DNA from: Duganella levis
Lineage (GTDB): Bacteria > Pseudomonadota > Gammaproteobacteria > Burkholderiales > Burkholderiaceae_D
Assembly (NCBI RefSeq): GCF_009857605.1
Contig: NZ_WWCT01000001.1
Span: 603,720-667,719 of the forward strand
Direction: 5' to 3'
DNA: 64,000 nucleotides
In this document: positions 47,751-56,483 of the stretch, piece after piece
Position numbering within the stretch: the stretch's first letter is position 1
How the letters are laid out: each line of letters opens with the position of its first letter
The notes under the pieces: generated by a model
Database searches by the model: none
What the model was told of the DNA's origin: nothing
The model's input: only the letters and a program-made list of their open reading frames with translations
Made by a program: the position numbers and the translations under genes

Positions 47751-49745
47751 ATGAAGAAAGCCATGTATGCAGCGCTGCTGTTGGCCGCGCTGTCGTTCAC
47801 CGCCCGTGCACAGCCGGCGCCCCGCACCTGGACGCCGGATAACGGCAACGGCACCTTCACCAATCCCCTGTTCTACGACGAATTCTCCGACCCGGACATC
47901 ATCCGGGTCAACGACTGGTTCTACCTCACTGGCACCACCATGCACGCCATGCCTGGCCTGCCGGTGCTGCGTTCGAAGGATCTGGTGAATTGGGAATTTC
48001 TCGGCTATGCCGCCGACCGGCTGGACTTCGGCCCCGCCTATCGCCTCGAAGACGGCAAGAATATCTACGGCCAGGGCATCTGGGCGCCAAGCCTGCGTTA
48101 TCGGAACGGCGTGTTCTATATCTTCACCAACGTCAATGGACGCAGCACGCAGATCTACTCCGCCATCAATCCGCGCGGACCCTGGGCGCATTGGGAGATG
48201 AAGCGCAGCCTGCACGACTTGTCGGTGCTGTTTGACGATGACGGCAAGGCTTATGCCGTCTGGGGCCATCAGGACCTGCACATCGCCCAGCTCACCGACG
48301 ACCTTCTGGACATCGTGCCGGACACCGAACAGGTGCTGTTCTCGAAGACCGACGGCATGGGCGAAGGCGCGCATCTCTACAAGATCGGCGGCCGCTATTA
48401 CATCCTGAGTTCCAATTATGCCGGCGGCTTCCGCATGCCGGCCGCGCGCGCCAACCGCGTGTTTGGTCCGTATGAGGTCAATCAGGCGATCAGCAAGGAC
48501 GAAGGCTTCGGCATGGTGGGCGGCTACCGTTTGAAGAACAAGCAGTACCCGTTTGAAGTCACGCCGCCCAATCCCGCCGCGCGCGACACCACGGCCATGC
48601 ACCAGGGTGGCATTGTGGTGACCGAGGCCGGCGAATGGTGGGGTTTCTCGATGATGGACTATAACTCTGTCGGCCGCCTGCTCAGTCTTGCCCCTGTAAC
48701 CTGGCAGGATGGCTGGCCGTATTTCGGCCTGCCCGGCAACCTGGGACGCAATCCGCGCACCTGGGTCAAGCCGCGCGTGGCGGAGCCGCAGCAGGTCAAG
48801 ACGCCGTTCACGCGCAGCGATGATTTTGCCGACGCCGCGCTCAAGCCTATCTGGCAATGGAACCACGCGCCGGTGGACGACAAATGGTCGCTGACCGAAC
48901 GTCCCGGCTTCCTGCGCTTGCATGCGCTGCCGGCGCCTTCGTTCTGGGAAGCGCGCAACACGTTGACCCAGCGCGCCATCGGCCCGCAGTCCTCGCCCAC
49001 GGTGGCATTGGACGCGGCGCGCCTGCTGGAGAACGATGTCGCGGGACTCGGCCTGCTTAACCTGCCCTACGCGACCCTGGGCGTGGAAAAGAAGGAAGGC
49101 AAGCTGTCGCTGCTGCTGTTCGACCAGGCGCGCAACGAGAGTACCCGCGTTGCCCTCAGCGCCGGCAAGGTGTGGCTGCGCGCGGATTGCGACTTCCTCA
49201 CCGAGAAGGCGCGCTTCAGTTATTCGCTGGACGGCGAAAACTACCGGACGATCGGCGACGAGTTCACCATGATCTTCCAGCTGACTACCTTCCAGGGCGT
49301 GCGTTACGCGCTGTTTGCCTACAACACCGGCAACCAGAATGGCGGCATGGCGGATTTCGCCAGTATCGACATCGCGCAGCCCAATCCACGCGGATTGATG
49401 CGGCCTATCCCTTACGGTCAGCAGATCCGCCTCGGCTCCAGCGCCGGCCTGCAAACGCCGCTGACGGTGGTGGACATGGGCTATGGCCGCGCCGCCCTGC
49501 AATCAGGTCCAAGCTATGTGACAGTAGCAGCAGACAGCAGCGTATCGTTCCAGCAGGTGCGGCCGGGCATTGCGCAAAGCTTCCAGTGGATGGAGACGCC
49601 CACCGGTGAGTTGGTCCTGATGTCGCTGGCCACCAACCGCTATTTGCGCATCGATCCGCAGAATGGCGCGGTGAAGGCCGACAGCCCCGGTCCTGCACCC
49701 GATGGCAAGGACGGGGTGCGCTTCAACTGGGTGCTGGTGAAATAG
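47751..49745 (+). CDS. Glycoside hydrolase family 43 enzyme (arabinosidase/xylosidase-like)
   Basis: A 664-residue secreted hydrolase with a signal peptide (AMYAALLLAALSFTARA). The five-bladed propeller has the general base Asp in FSDPDIIRVNDWFYLTGTT, the pKa-modulating Asp in HDLSVLFDDDGKAYAVWG, and the acid Glu in TDGMGEGAHLYKIGG. A beta-sandwich (GH43_C2-like, ~residues 360-545) follows, then a region with LRIDPQNGAVKADSPG, perhaps a fascin/ricin-like add-on. It follows the GH2 gene by 26 nt. Together the two could take apart arabino-galactan or xylan side chains. Confidence 0.88.
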   Translation: MKKAMYAALLLAALSFTARAQPAPRTWTPDNGNGTFTNPLFYDEFSDPDIIRVNDWFYLTGTTMHAMPGLPVLRSKDLVNWEFLGYAADRLDFGPAYRLEDGKNIYGQGIWAPSLRYRNGVFYIFTNVNGRSTQIYSAINPRGPWAHWEMKRSLHDLSVLFDDDGKAYAVWGHQDLHIAQLTDDLLDIVPDTEQVLFSKTDGMGEGAHLYKIGGRYYILSSNYAGGFRMPAARANRVFGPYEVNQAISKDEGFGMVGGYRLKNKQYPFEVTPPNPAARDTTAMHQGGIVVTEAGEWWGFSMMDYNSVGRLLSLAPVTWQDGWPYFGLPGNLGRNPRTWVKPRVAEPQQVKTPFTRSDDFADAALKPIWQWNHAPVDDKWSLTERPGFLRLHALPAPSFWEARNTLTQRAIGPQSSPTVALDAARLLENDVAGLGLLNLPYATLGVEKKEGKLSLLLFDQARNESTRVALSAGKVWLRADCDFLTEKARFSYSLDGENYRTIGDEFTMIFQLTTFQGVRYALFAYNTGNQNGGMADFASIDIAQPNPRGLMRPIPYGQQIRLGSSAGLQTPLTVVDMGYGRAALQSGPSYVTVAADSSVSFQQVRPGIAQSFQWMETPTGELVLMSLATNRYLRIDPQNGAVKADSPGPAPDGKDGVRFNWVLVK

Positions 49746-49754
49746 GCTAAGCCG

Positions 49755-51935
49755 CTACGGTGCTATCGGCGCTGTGGCGCGTTGCAGGTCCGCCAACGTG
49801 GCCGGCTTGGTCAGATGCAGGTCGAAGTTGGCCGCGTAGGCGCGCTCCACGTCTTCTTTTTGACCGTAGCCGGTCAACGCCACCAGCCGTACCGGTGTGC
49901 CGGCGGCCTGCTGGCGCATCGCGCGCGCCAGCGCGTAACCGTCCATGTCGGGCAGGCCGATATCGAGAATCGCTACCTCCGGCACCTGCTGCCGCAGCGC
50001 TTCCAGTGCGCCGGCGCCGTTATGCGCCACGCGGACTTGATGGCCCATCAGCTCCAGCAGCGCGGCGCCAGTGGCGGCGGCGTCGATATTATCGTCGACC
50101 AGCAGCACACGCAGGCCGCCGGGGCCACTGGCATGCGCCGGCGATGGCGCGTTCACTGGCGCGGCCACCAGCGGCAGGGTCACTTCAAAGCGGCTACCCT
50201 GCCCCGCGCCGTCGCTGCTGGCCGTTACCTGGCCGCCATGCAGCGCGACGATCTTGCGCACGATGGCCAGGCCGAGACCCAGGCCGCCGGTGCGCCGCGC
50301 CAGCGATTGCGGCGCCTGCTGGAACGGCTCGAACACCCGCGCCAGCAATTCCGCACTCATGCCGATACCGTTATCGGTGACCACCAGCCGCGCATTGTCG
50401 CCGTCCTTGGACAGCGTGACCTCGGTGGCGGTGCTGCCGAAACGCGCGGCGTTGGACAGCAGATTATTCAGCACCTGCGTCAGGCGGCTGTCATCGCCCT
50501 GCACCCACAGCGACTCCGGCGCCGACAATGACAGCGACTGTTCCGGCGCCGCCGCCACCGCGTGCCGCACCACCTCGGCCAGATTCACCGGCTGGGCGTC
50601 AATCTCGAATTTGCCAGAGGTGATGCGCGAGACGTCCAGCAGGTCATCGACCAGCCGGCGCAGATGGCTGACCTGGCGCCGCATCATGCCCCGCTCCTTG
50701 CGGCTGGCCGGTTCATCGCGCCGGTCCAGCAGATCGAGCGAAGTAACGATGGGACTCAACGGATTGCGCAGCTCATGGCCCAGCACCGCCAGGAATTCAT
50801 CCTTGGCGCGGCCGGCCTGACGCGCTTCGTCCAGCGCCAGGTTGAGCGAATCGAGCAGCAGCGTACGTTCGCGTTCCTGCGCGCTGCGCTGGCGCTCTGC
50901 CTGCTCCAGTCCCTTGCCGATTTCGGCGATTTCGGTAATCGATGATGGCGCAATCACCAGCGGCGCACCGGAACCCAGCGCAGCCGCGCTCTGTTGCAGC
51001 GCCTCGATGGCGGCCACGATGCGGCGCGACAGCAGCGACGCCAGGCCGAAGCACATCAGCAGCGACACCAGAATACCGGCGCCATACACGCCCAAGCTCT
51101 GGAACACGGCGGCATGCCGCTGTCCGGCCGGCCGCGCCACTACCGCCACCCAGCCATAGTGCGAGGCGGTGGTGTACGCGGCCGTCATGTCCTGCCCTTC
51201 GCGCGTGTAGGCCAGGCCAACGCCTTCCTCGCCGTTGATGCGCATCAGCTGCACCAATGACGGGCTGGGCGCCTGCCCGACAGAAGTGTCCTGGTTCTGT
51301 GAACGGGCCACCACCGCCAGCGCACCGTCGCGGATTGCCGTCACCGCGCCGCCGGGCGCCTGCTGGCGCTCGATCAGCCGCACCATGCGGTCGGGGCGGA
51401 TCACCGCCGTCAGTGTGTACAGTTTGCCATCGGCGGCGGTCACCGGCACCCTCACCGGGAACGCGGGACGACCGCGCACGCCACGGGCGATGCGGCCGGC
51501 GACCGGGCGACGCGTGGCCAGCACCGCGCGCAGGCTGTCCGGATCGACCACCGCACCAGCCGGCGCGCCGTAATCGTCCATGGTGCGGAACAGGATCTTG
51601 CCGGCATCGTCGGTCAGGATGATGCCCAGCCATTCCGGCTGGCCCTTGACCAAGATACTGGCCACGTCGTAGAAGCCGCGCAGGTCGACGTCTTGCAGCG
51701 TCGGAGAGTGACCGAGGCCGGTCAGGGTTGACACCACGCCGTCCAGTTCCGCATCCGCCGCGCTAGCCACCGCGCGCGCCAGGTCCAGCATCAGCCGCTC
51801 CTGGTCGCGCTGCTGGTATTCGCTAACCGTGTGGATGCCCCACGCGCCCAGCAGCGCCAACGGCAGCAGTCCGATCGCGGTCAGCATGATCAACAAGTAC
51901 CGCAGAGGGAACAAAAACCGGGGCCGAGTGGGCAT
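49755..51935 (-). CDS. Hybrid sensor histidine kinase with C-terminal receiver
   Basis: A 726-residue inner-membrane sensor, paralogous in layout to the kinase at 30.7 kb. Membrane segment (LLIMLTAIGLLPLALLGAWG), Cache-type periplasmic sensor (~45-270), second membrane segment (GVYGAGILVSLLMCFGLASL), HAMP-like linker, HisKA (FLAVLGHELRNPLSPI, phospho-His), HATPase (VVTDNGIGMSAELLARVFEP, GGLGLGLAIVRKI) and a receiver (~606-724) with Asp in AILDIGLPDMD. No cognate regulator gene is adjacent. It converges on the GH43 gene with 9 nt between; a link to sugar sensing is only positional. Confidence 0.93.
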   Translation of the reverse strand: MPTRPRFLFPLRYLLIMLTAIGLLPLALLGAWGIHTVSEYQQRDQERLMLDLARAVASAADAELDGVVSTLTGLGHSPTLQDVDLRGFYDVASILVKGQPEWLGIILTDDAGKILFRTMDDYGAPAGAVVDPDSLRAVLATRRPVAGRIARGVRGRPAFPVRVPVTAADGKLYTLTAVIRPDRMVRLIERQQAPGGAVTAIRDGALAVVARSQNQDTSVGQAPSPSLVQLMRINGEEGVGLAYTREGQDMTAAYTTASHYGWVAVVARPAGQRHAAVFQSLGVYGAGILVSLLMCFGLASLLSRRIVAAIEALQQSAAALGSGAPLVIAPSSITEIAEIGKGLEQAERQRSAQERERTLLLDSLNLALDEARQAGRAKDEFLAVLGHELRNPLSPIVTSLDLLDRRDEPASRKERGMMRRQVSHLRRLVDDLLDVSRITSGKFEIDAQPVNLAEVVRHAVAAAPEQSLSLSAPESLWVQGDDSRLTQVLNNLLSNAARFGSTATEVTLSKDGDNARLVVTDNGIGMSAELLARVFEPFQQAPQSLARRTGGLGLGLAIVRKIVALHGGQVTASSDGAGQGSRFEVTLPLVAAPVNAPSPAHASGPGGLRVLLVDDNIDAAATGAALLELMGHQVRVAHNGAGALEALRQQVPEVAILDIGLPDMDGYALARAMRQQAAGTPVRLVALTGYGQKEDVERAYAANFDLHLTKPATLADLQRATAPIAP

Positions 51936-52020
51936 AAAGTTAAAGAATCAGAAGAAAAAGAGCCGGAGCAGGGTCATAAGCCTTTGATTATATATGCTTT
52001 CGCATGCAACATTTATTGGG

Positions 52021-52044
52021 ATCACCGGCCTGCCGGCCGGCGAT
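52021..52044 (-). terminator. Strong hairpin after the Old Yellow Enzyme gene
   Basis: ATCACCGGCC (52021-52030) pairs with GGCCGGCGAT (52035-52044), 10 bp with one wobble, loop TGCC. It is 33 nt past the stop of the minus-strand oxidoreductase gene. It lacks a T-run, so it may be a Rho-dependent or transcript-stabilising hairpin. Confidence 0.4.
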
Positions 52045-52076
52045 ACGGATGCGGTGGCGCTTGATGAGCGCTGCAA

Positions 52077-53180
52077 TTAGCTGCGGAACAGGTGCGGATA
52101 CTGCTCCGGCTGGCAACGTTGATACTGATTCGCTGCGCGCACATGGCCACCCAGCTCGGCCGCCGCGTGCCATGGCCAGCGCGGATCGTACAGCACGGTT
52201 CGCGCCAGCGCGATCAGGTCGGCGTCGCCAGTGGCAATGATGGCTTCGGCCTGGACAGGCTCGGTAATCAGGCCGACCGCCACCACCGGCACATTCACCA
52301 CGCTGCGCACCGCGCGCGCCAGCGGCACCTGGTAGCTCGGTCCGACCGGAATCTGCTGGTTGGGATGCAGGCCGCCACTGGAAACGTGGATCGCATCGAC
52401 GCCACGCGCCTCCAGCATCTGCGAAAACACCTGCGCCTGCTCGATGTCGAAGCCGCCCTCCACCCAGTCGGTGCCGGAAATGCGCATGCTGACCGGACGA
52501 TCAGCCGGAAACACCTCGCGCACCGCCTCAAACACTTCCAGCGGGAAGCGCGCGCGGTTCTCCAGCGAGCCGCCATATTCATCCGTGCGGTGGTTGGACA
52601 GCGGCGACAGGAACTGGTGCAGCAAATAGCCATGCGCGCCATGCAGCTGGATCAGATCGATGCCGATATCGGCGGCCCGGCGCGCGGCGGCCACGAAGGC
52701 TTCGCGCACTTCCCGCATGCCGTGCTTGTCCAGCGCGACAGGCGGGACATAATCGCCGCGCCACGCCACAGCGGACGGCGCCTTCGTCTGCCAGCCGCCC
52801 GGCTGGCCCGGCGCCACCTGCAAGCCGCCCAGCCACGGCGCGCGCACCGAGGCCTTGCGGCCGGCATGGCTCAACTGCACGCCAACCGGCATATTCGACC
52901 AGCGCCGCACCGATTCGACCACGCTGCCCATGGCAAAGGTGGTGGCGTCGTCGTACAGGCCAACGTCGCCGTCGCTGATGCGGCCTTCCGCCAGCACCGC
53001 CGTCGCTTCAATGGTCAGCAGCGCGGCGCCCGATTGCGCCAGCTGGCCGAGGTGCATCTGGTGCCAGTCGTTCATGCAACCGTCGACCGCCGAGTATTGG
53101 CACATCGGCGCGATGACGATGCGGTTTTCCAGCGTGAGGCCGCGAATTTGCAGCGGCGTGAATAACTTGGGGTGGCTCAT
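52077..53180 (-). CDS. Old Yellow Enzyme-family NADH:flavin oxidoreductase (YqjM/XenA class)
   Basis: A 367-residue FMN-dependent ene-reductase. Key patterns are LTLENRIVIAPMCQYSAVDG (FMN site and Cys in MCQYSA typical of the YqjM class), QLSHAGRKAS, HGAHGYLLHQFLSP and NHRTDEYGGSLENRARF (the NHRxDxYGGS motif). FMN phosphate contact is at GLITEPVQAEAIIATGDADL. Such enzymes reduce activated alkenes and xenobiotics in stress responses. AAGGAG stands before ATG 53180. It may form a pair with crcB, whose stop is 40 nt upstream of this start. Confidence 0.93.
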   Translation of the reverse strand: MSHPKLFTPLQIRGLTLENRIVIAPMCQYSAVDGCMNDWHQMHLGQLAQSGAALLTIEATAVLAEGRISDGDVGLYDDATTFAMGSVVESVRRWSNMPVGVQLSHAGRKASVRAPWLGGLQVAPGQPGGWQTKAPSAVAWRGDYVPPVALDKHGMREVREAFVAAARRAADIGIDLIQLHGAHGYLLHQFLSPLSNHRTDEYGGSLENRARFPLEVFEAVREVFPADRPVSMRISGTDWVEGGFDIEQAQVFSQMLEARGVDAIHVSSGGLHPNQQIPVGPSYQVPLARAVRSVVNVPVVAVGLITEPVQAEAIIATGDADLIALARTVLYDPRWPWHAAAELGGHVRAANQYQRCQPEQYPHLFRS

Positions 53181-53220
53181 ATAGTGCTCCTTGTATAACC
53201 GATGTGAAAAGATCCGCCGC

Positions 53221-53610
53221 TCAACCCGGCCCGCGAATCAGGGAAACGCTGGCCATACCCGCCACCGTCATAATCAGTGAACCGCCGACATGCAGCAGCA
53301 CCATGGCCGCCGACCAGCGCAGCCGGCCGTCGCGCAACAGCGCCAGCAGCTCGGCGGCGAAGGTCGAAAAGGTCGACAGCCCGCCCGCCAGGCCGGTGAT
53401 GATGAACAGCGTCCACACCGGCGGCAGGTTCAAGCCGTCGAATACGGCGGCAGCAACGCCGACAAAATACGCCGCCAGCAGATTGGCGCACAGCGTGCCG
53501 ATCGGGATATTCGCACCGTCGCTGTTCAGGCTCAGACTTAAGCCAGAGCGCAGCAGCGCGCCGATCATGACGCCCACGCTGACCGCGATTATTGAGTACA
53601 CTGCATTCAT
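53221..53610 (-). CDS. crcB: Fluoride channel CrcB (Fluc)
   Basis: A 129-residue dual-topology inner-membrane channel exporting fluoride. Four hydrophobic segments are visible, with GVMIGALLRSGL at the start, PIGTLCANLLAAYFVG in place of the usual GTLxxNxxG stretch, and the conserved GLAGGLSTFSTFAAE, which includes the Phe/Ser/Thr residues of the pore. No fluoride riboswitch consensus was found upstream. Transcribed toward the Old Yellow Enzyme gene. Confidence 0.93.
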   Translation of the reverse strand: MNAVYSIIAVSVGVMIGALLRSGLSLSLNSDGANIPIGTLCANLLAAYFVGVAAAVFDGLNLPPVWTLFIITGLAGGLSTFSTFAAELLALLRDGRLRWSAAMVLLHVGGSLIMTVAGMASVSLIRGPG

Positions 53611-53682
53611 CCTGCGGACCGTTGTTGTCTGACCGGGCTGTAGTCTAGCCCCTACAGGCGATGGCCTCCACCACCGAAAGGC

Positions 53683-53748
53683 CTATGTCTGCCGGAGCGG
53701 GTTATGCCCCCTGAGGCTGGGTAGCGCCGGACTCACCAAAGGACATAG
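53683..53748 (+). ncRNA. Candidate structured leader RNA, cydA side
   Basis: CTATGTC (53683-53689) pairs perfectly with GACATAG (53742-53748), enclosing a CCGG/CCGG inner helix (53692-53695 with 53727-53730) and G/C-rich arms. The 291-nt gap between crcB and cydA otherwise holds no gene. It does not fit the known riboswitch classes I could recall. Orientation is unsure since the helix forms on either strand. Confidence 0.25.
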
Positions 53749-53764
53749 CACCGCGCCTCCCCTA

Positions 53765-53777
53765 TGCGAATTTCGCA
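53765..53777. promoter_or_regulatory. TGCGAA-T-TTCGCA palindrome upstream of cydA
   Basis: A perfect 6-bp inverted repeat around a single T, 125 nt before the cydA start, within a region that should hold its promoter. Could be a regulator's operator; identity unknown. No good FNR/ANR box (TTGAT-N4-ATCAA) was found, although TTGATC occurs at 53805-53810. Confidence 0.35.
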
Positions 53778-53901
53778 GCGCCCCGTCCGCCACTATGATG
53801 GCAGTTGATCGTGCGGCAGGGCGTTACAGACGCCCGCCGCCCGACGTCCATCAACGGCGACGCTGCCGGTCATGCCGACACGGCGCATTGGGAGAACACT
53901 C

Positions 53902-55326
53902 ATGTTAGGTTTTACGGCCCTGGACTTGGCCCGAATACAATTCGGCTTCACGGTCTCCTTCCACATCATTTTTCCGGCCTTGTCGATCGGCCTAGCCAGT
54001 TACCTGGCGGTGCTGGAACTGTGCTGGCTGCGCACCAAACGCGAGGTGTACCGCGATTTATATCACTTCTGGCTGAAGATCTTTGCCGTCAACTTCGGCA
54101 TCGGCGTGGTGTCCGGCATCGTGCTGGCTTACCAGTTCGGCACCAACTGGAGCTTCTTCTCGCAGTTCGCTGGCGGCATCACCGGGCCGCTGTTGACGTA
54201 TGAAGTGCTGACCGCGTTCTTCCTTGAAGCCGGCTTCCTTGGCGTGATGCTGTTCGGCTGGAACCGCGTCGGCCCCGCCCTGCACTGCTTCGCCAGCGTA
54301 ATGGTGGCGATCGGTACGCTGATTTCCACCACCTGGATCCTCGCCTCCAACAGCTTCATGCAGACGCCGCAGGGCTACGCCATCGAAAACGGCGTGCTGG
54401 TGCCGGCCGACTGGCTGGAAGTGATCTTCAATCCGTCGTTCCCTTACCGCCTGCTGCACATGAGCGTGGGCGCCTTCCTCGCCACCGCGATGGTGGTGGC
54501 CGCCGTCGGCGCCTGGCATCTGCTGCGAAAAAACGATACGCCGGCGGTGCGCACCATGTTCTCGATGGCGATGTGGATGCTGCTGGTGACCGCGCCGCTG
54601 CAAGCGCTGCTGGGCGACGCCCACGGCATCAACACGCTGGAACACCAGCCGGCCAAGATCGCCGGCGTGGAAGGCCACTGGCAGAACCAGGGCGACGAGC
54701 CGCTGCCGCTGATCGTGTTCGCCATCCCCGACATGGAAAACGAAACCAACCACTTCCAGATCGCCATTCCGCGCATGGGCAGCTGGATCCTGACCCATAC
54801 CTGGGGCGGCCAGATCAAGGGCCTGAAGGATTTCCCCAAGGAAGACCGGCCTAACGCCACCATCATCTTCTTCACCTTCCGCGCGATGGTCGGGCTGGGC
54901 ATGGCGATGATCGCGCTGGCCTTGTGGGCCGCGTGGCAGCGCCGCCGCCACGCCATGTATTCGTCGCCCTGGCTGCTGCGCGTCACCACGGTGATGGGAC
55001 CGGCCGGCCTGATCGCCATCCTGGCCGGCTGGTACACCACTGAAATCGGCCGCCAGCCGTGGGTGGTGTACGGCCTGCTGCGCACCAAGGATGCGGTCTC
55101 CGCCCATGCGGTCGGCACGCTGGCGCTGTCGCTCGGCCTGTTCATCCTGGTGTATGCGTTTGTGTTCGGCGTAGCGATTACCTACATCTTCCGCCTGATG
55201 CGCAGCGGCCCGGCGCGCTTCGACCCCGGGCATGCCGCTACCGGCGGCCCCGGCCAGGCCCACACGCCAAGCCGGCCGCTCTCGGCCGCGCCGGACCAGA
55301 TTTCCACCAATGGGAGTGCACAATAA
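53902..55326 (+). CDS. cydA: Cytochrome bd-type ubiquinol oxidase subunit I (CioA-like)
   Basis: A 474-residue integral membrane protein that holds haems b558, b595 and d and oxidises ubiquinol. Haem-ligand His21 is in FTVSFHIIFPALS; further His/Met are in PFPYRLLHMSVGA-like SFPYRLLHMSVGAF and in the NFGIGVVSGIVLAYQFGTNW segment. The GRQPWVVYGLLRT motif marks subunit I. The Q-loop is short, as in cyanide-insensitive (Cio) types rather than long-loop E. coli CydA. GGGAGA precedes ATG 53902. TAATG overlap with subunit II shows coupling. Confidence 0.95.
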   Translation: MLGFTALDLARIQFGFTVSFHIIFPALSIGLASYLAVLELCWLRTKREVYRDLYHFWLKIFAVNFGIGVVSGIVLAYQFGTNWSFFSQFAGGITGPLLTYEVLTAFFLEAGFLGVMLFGWNRVGPALHCFASVMVAIGTLISTTWILASNSFMQTPQGYAIENGVLVPADWLEVIFNPSFPYRLLHMSVGAFLATAMVVAAVGAWHLLRKNDTPAVRTMFSMAMWMLLVTAPLQALLGDAHGINTLEHQPAKIAGVEGHWQNQGDEPLPLIVFAIPDMENETNHFQIAIPRMGSWILTHTWGGQIKGLKDFPKEDRPNATIIFFTFRAMVGLGMAMIALALWAAWQRRRHAMYSSPWLLRVTTVMGPAGLIAILAGWYTTEIGRQPWVVYGLLRTKDAVSAHAVGTLALSLGLFILVYAFVFGVAITYIFRLMRSGPARFDPGHAATGGPGQAHTPSRPLSAAPDQISTNGSAQ

Positions 55327-56348
55327 TGGGTATCGACCTTTCCGCCATTTGGGCGGTCATCATCTTCATCGGCGTCTTCATGTACGTGGTGATGGATGGC
55401 TTTGACCTGGGCATCGGCATGCTCTACCCCTTCGTGCCGGACCGCCACGAGCGCGATGTGATGATGAATACCGTGGCGCCGGTGTGGGACGGCAACGAGA
55501 CCTGGCTGGTGCTGGGCGGCGCCGCTCTGTTTGCCGCCTTCCCGCGCGCCTACGCTATCGTGCTGAGCGCGCTGTACCTGCCGCTGATCTTCATGCTGCT
55601 GGGGCTGATCTTCCGTGGCATCGCCTTCGAGTTCCGCTTCAAGGCGCTGGACCATGAGCGCCATATCTGGGACAAGGCCTTCATCGGCGGCTCGCTGACG
55701 GCGGCGTTTTTCCAGGGCGTGTCGCTGGGCGCCTATGTGCATGGCATCGCCGTGGTCAGCACCCCAGCCGGGCCGCAGTACGCCGGCGGCGCGCTGGACT
55801 GGCTGCAACCGTTTCCCATCATGTGCGGCCTGGGCGTGATGGTGGCCTACTCGCTGCTGGGCTGCACCTGGCTGATCTTCCGCACCGAAGGCGAACTGCA
55901 AAAACGCATGCTGAGCACGGCGCGGCCGCTGGCCCTGCTGCTGGTACTGGCCATCATCGCCGTCAGCATCTGGACCCCGCTGGCCGATCCCGACGTGGCG
56001 GCGCGCTGGTTCACCATGCCGGGCATGCTGTGGTTTGTGCCGGTGCCGGTGCTGGTGGTGGTCGGCGTGGTGTTGCTGCTGCGCTCACTGGCGGGCGACG
56101 CACCGCTGCATGGGCCGTTCCTGGCGTCGCTGGGCCTGATCTTCCTCGGCTATACAGGACTGGCGATCAGCATCTGGCCGAATATCGTGCCGCCGACCAT
56201 CTCGATCTGGGCCGCCGCTTCGCCGCCAGCCAGCCAGGGCTTCACGCTGGTCGGCACACTGGTGATCCTGCCCATCATCCTCGGCTACTCGTGCTTCTCG
56301 TATTACGTCTTCCGCGGCAAGGTCAAGCTTGGCGAGGGTTATCACTGA
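55326..56348 (+). CDS. cydB: Cytochrome bd-type oxidase subunit II (CioB-like)
   Basis: A 340-residue multi-span membrane protein that pairs with subunit I. Family signatures are MDGFDLGIGMLYPFVPDRHER, APVWDGNETWLVLGGAALFAAFP and WPNIVPPTISIW. It starts at ATG 55326, sharing one base with the preceding TAA (TAATG). Its TGA overlaps the next small gene (TGATG), so the three genes are coupled. Confidence 0.95.
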   Translation: MGIDLSAIWAVIIFIGVFMYVVMDGFDLGIGMLYPFVPDRHERDVMMNTVAPVWDGNETWLVLGGAALFAAFPRAYAIVLSALYLPLIFMLLGLIFRGIAFEFRFKALDHERHIWDKAFIGGSLTAAFFQGVSLGAYVHGIAVVSTPAGPQYAGGALDWLQPFPIMCGLGVMVAYSLLGCTWLIFRTEGELQKRMLSTARPLALLLVLAIIAVSIWTPLADPDVAARWFTMPGMLWFVPVPVLVVVGVVLLLRSLAGDAPLHGPFLASLGLIFLGYTGLAISIWPNIVPPTISIWAAASPPASQGFTLVGTLVILPIILGYSCFSYYVFRGKVKLGEGYH

Positions 56349-56473
56349 TGGCGGCGCGCCTGTGGATGGGCCGGCTAGGATGGCTGGCGCTGATCTGGGG
56401 CCTCAGCGTGACGGCGCTGGGCGTCGTCGCCACGCTGCTGCATTGGCTGATGCGCGCGGCCGGCATGCATTAA
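56348..56473 (+). CDS. DUF2474/CydX-like small subunit
   Basis: A 41-residue single-pass membrane protein, LGWLALIWGLSVTALGVVAT being the membrane helix. It is encoded directly behind subunit II with a 1-nt overlap (TGATG). DUF2474 and CydX-type proteins are the third small subunits of bd oxidases and stabilise the haem core. The place and the W-L-x-L-I-W-G pattern support it. Confidence 0.85.
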   Translation: MAARLWMGRLGWLALIWGLSVTALGVVATLLHWLMRAAGMH

Positions 56474-56483
56474 AGGAGCAATC

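Noticed and set aside
53611..53760. Fluoride riboswitch upstream of crcB
   Set aside because: GGCGATGG occurs on the plus strand, but the pairing CGCC arm and the closing CTGATG-type segment are absent and the orientation is wrong for crcB.
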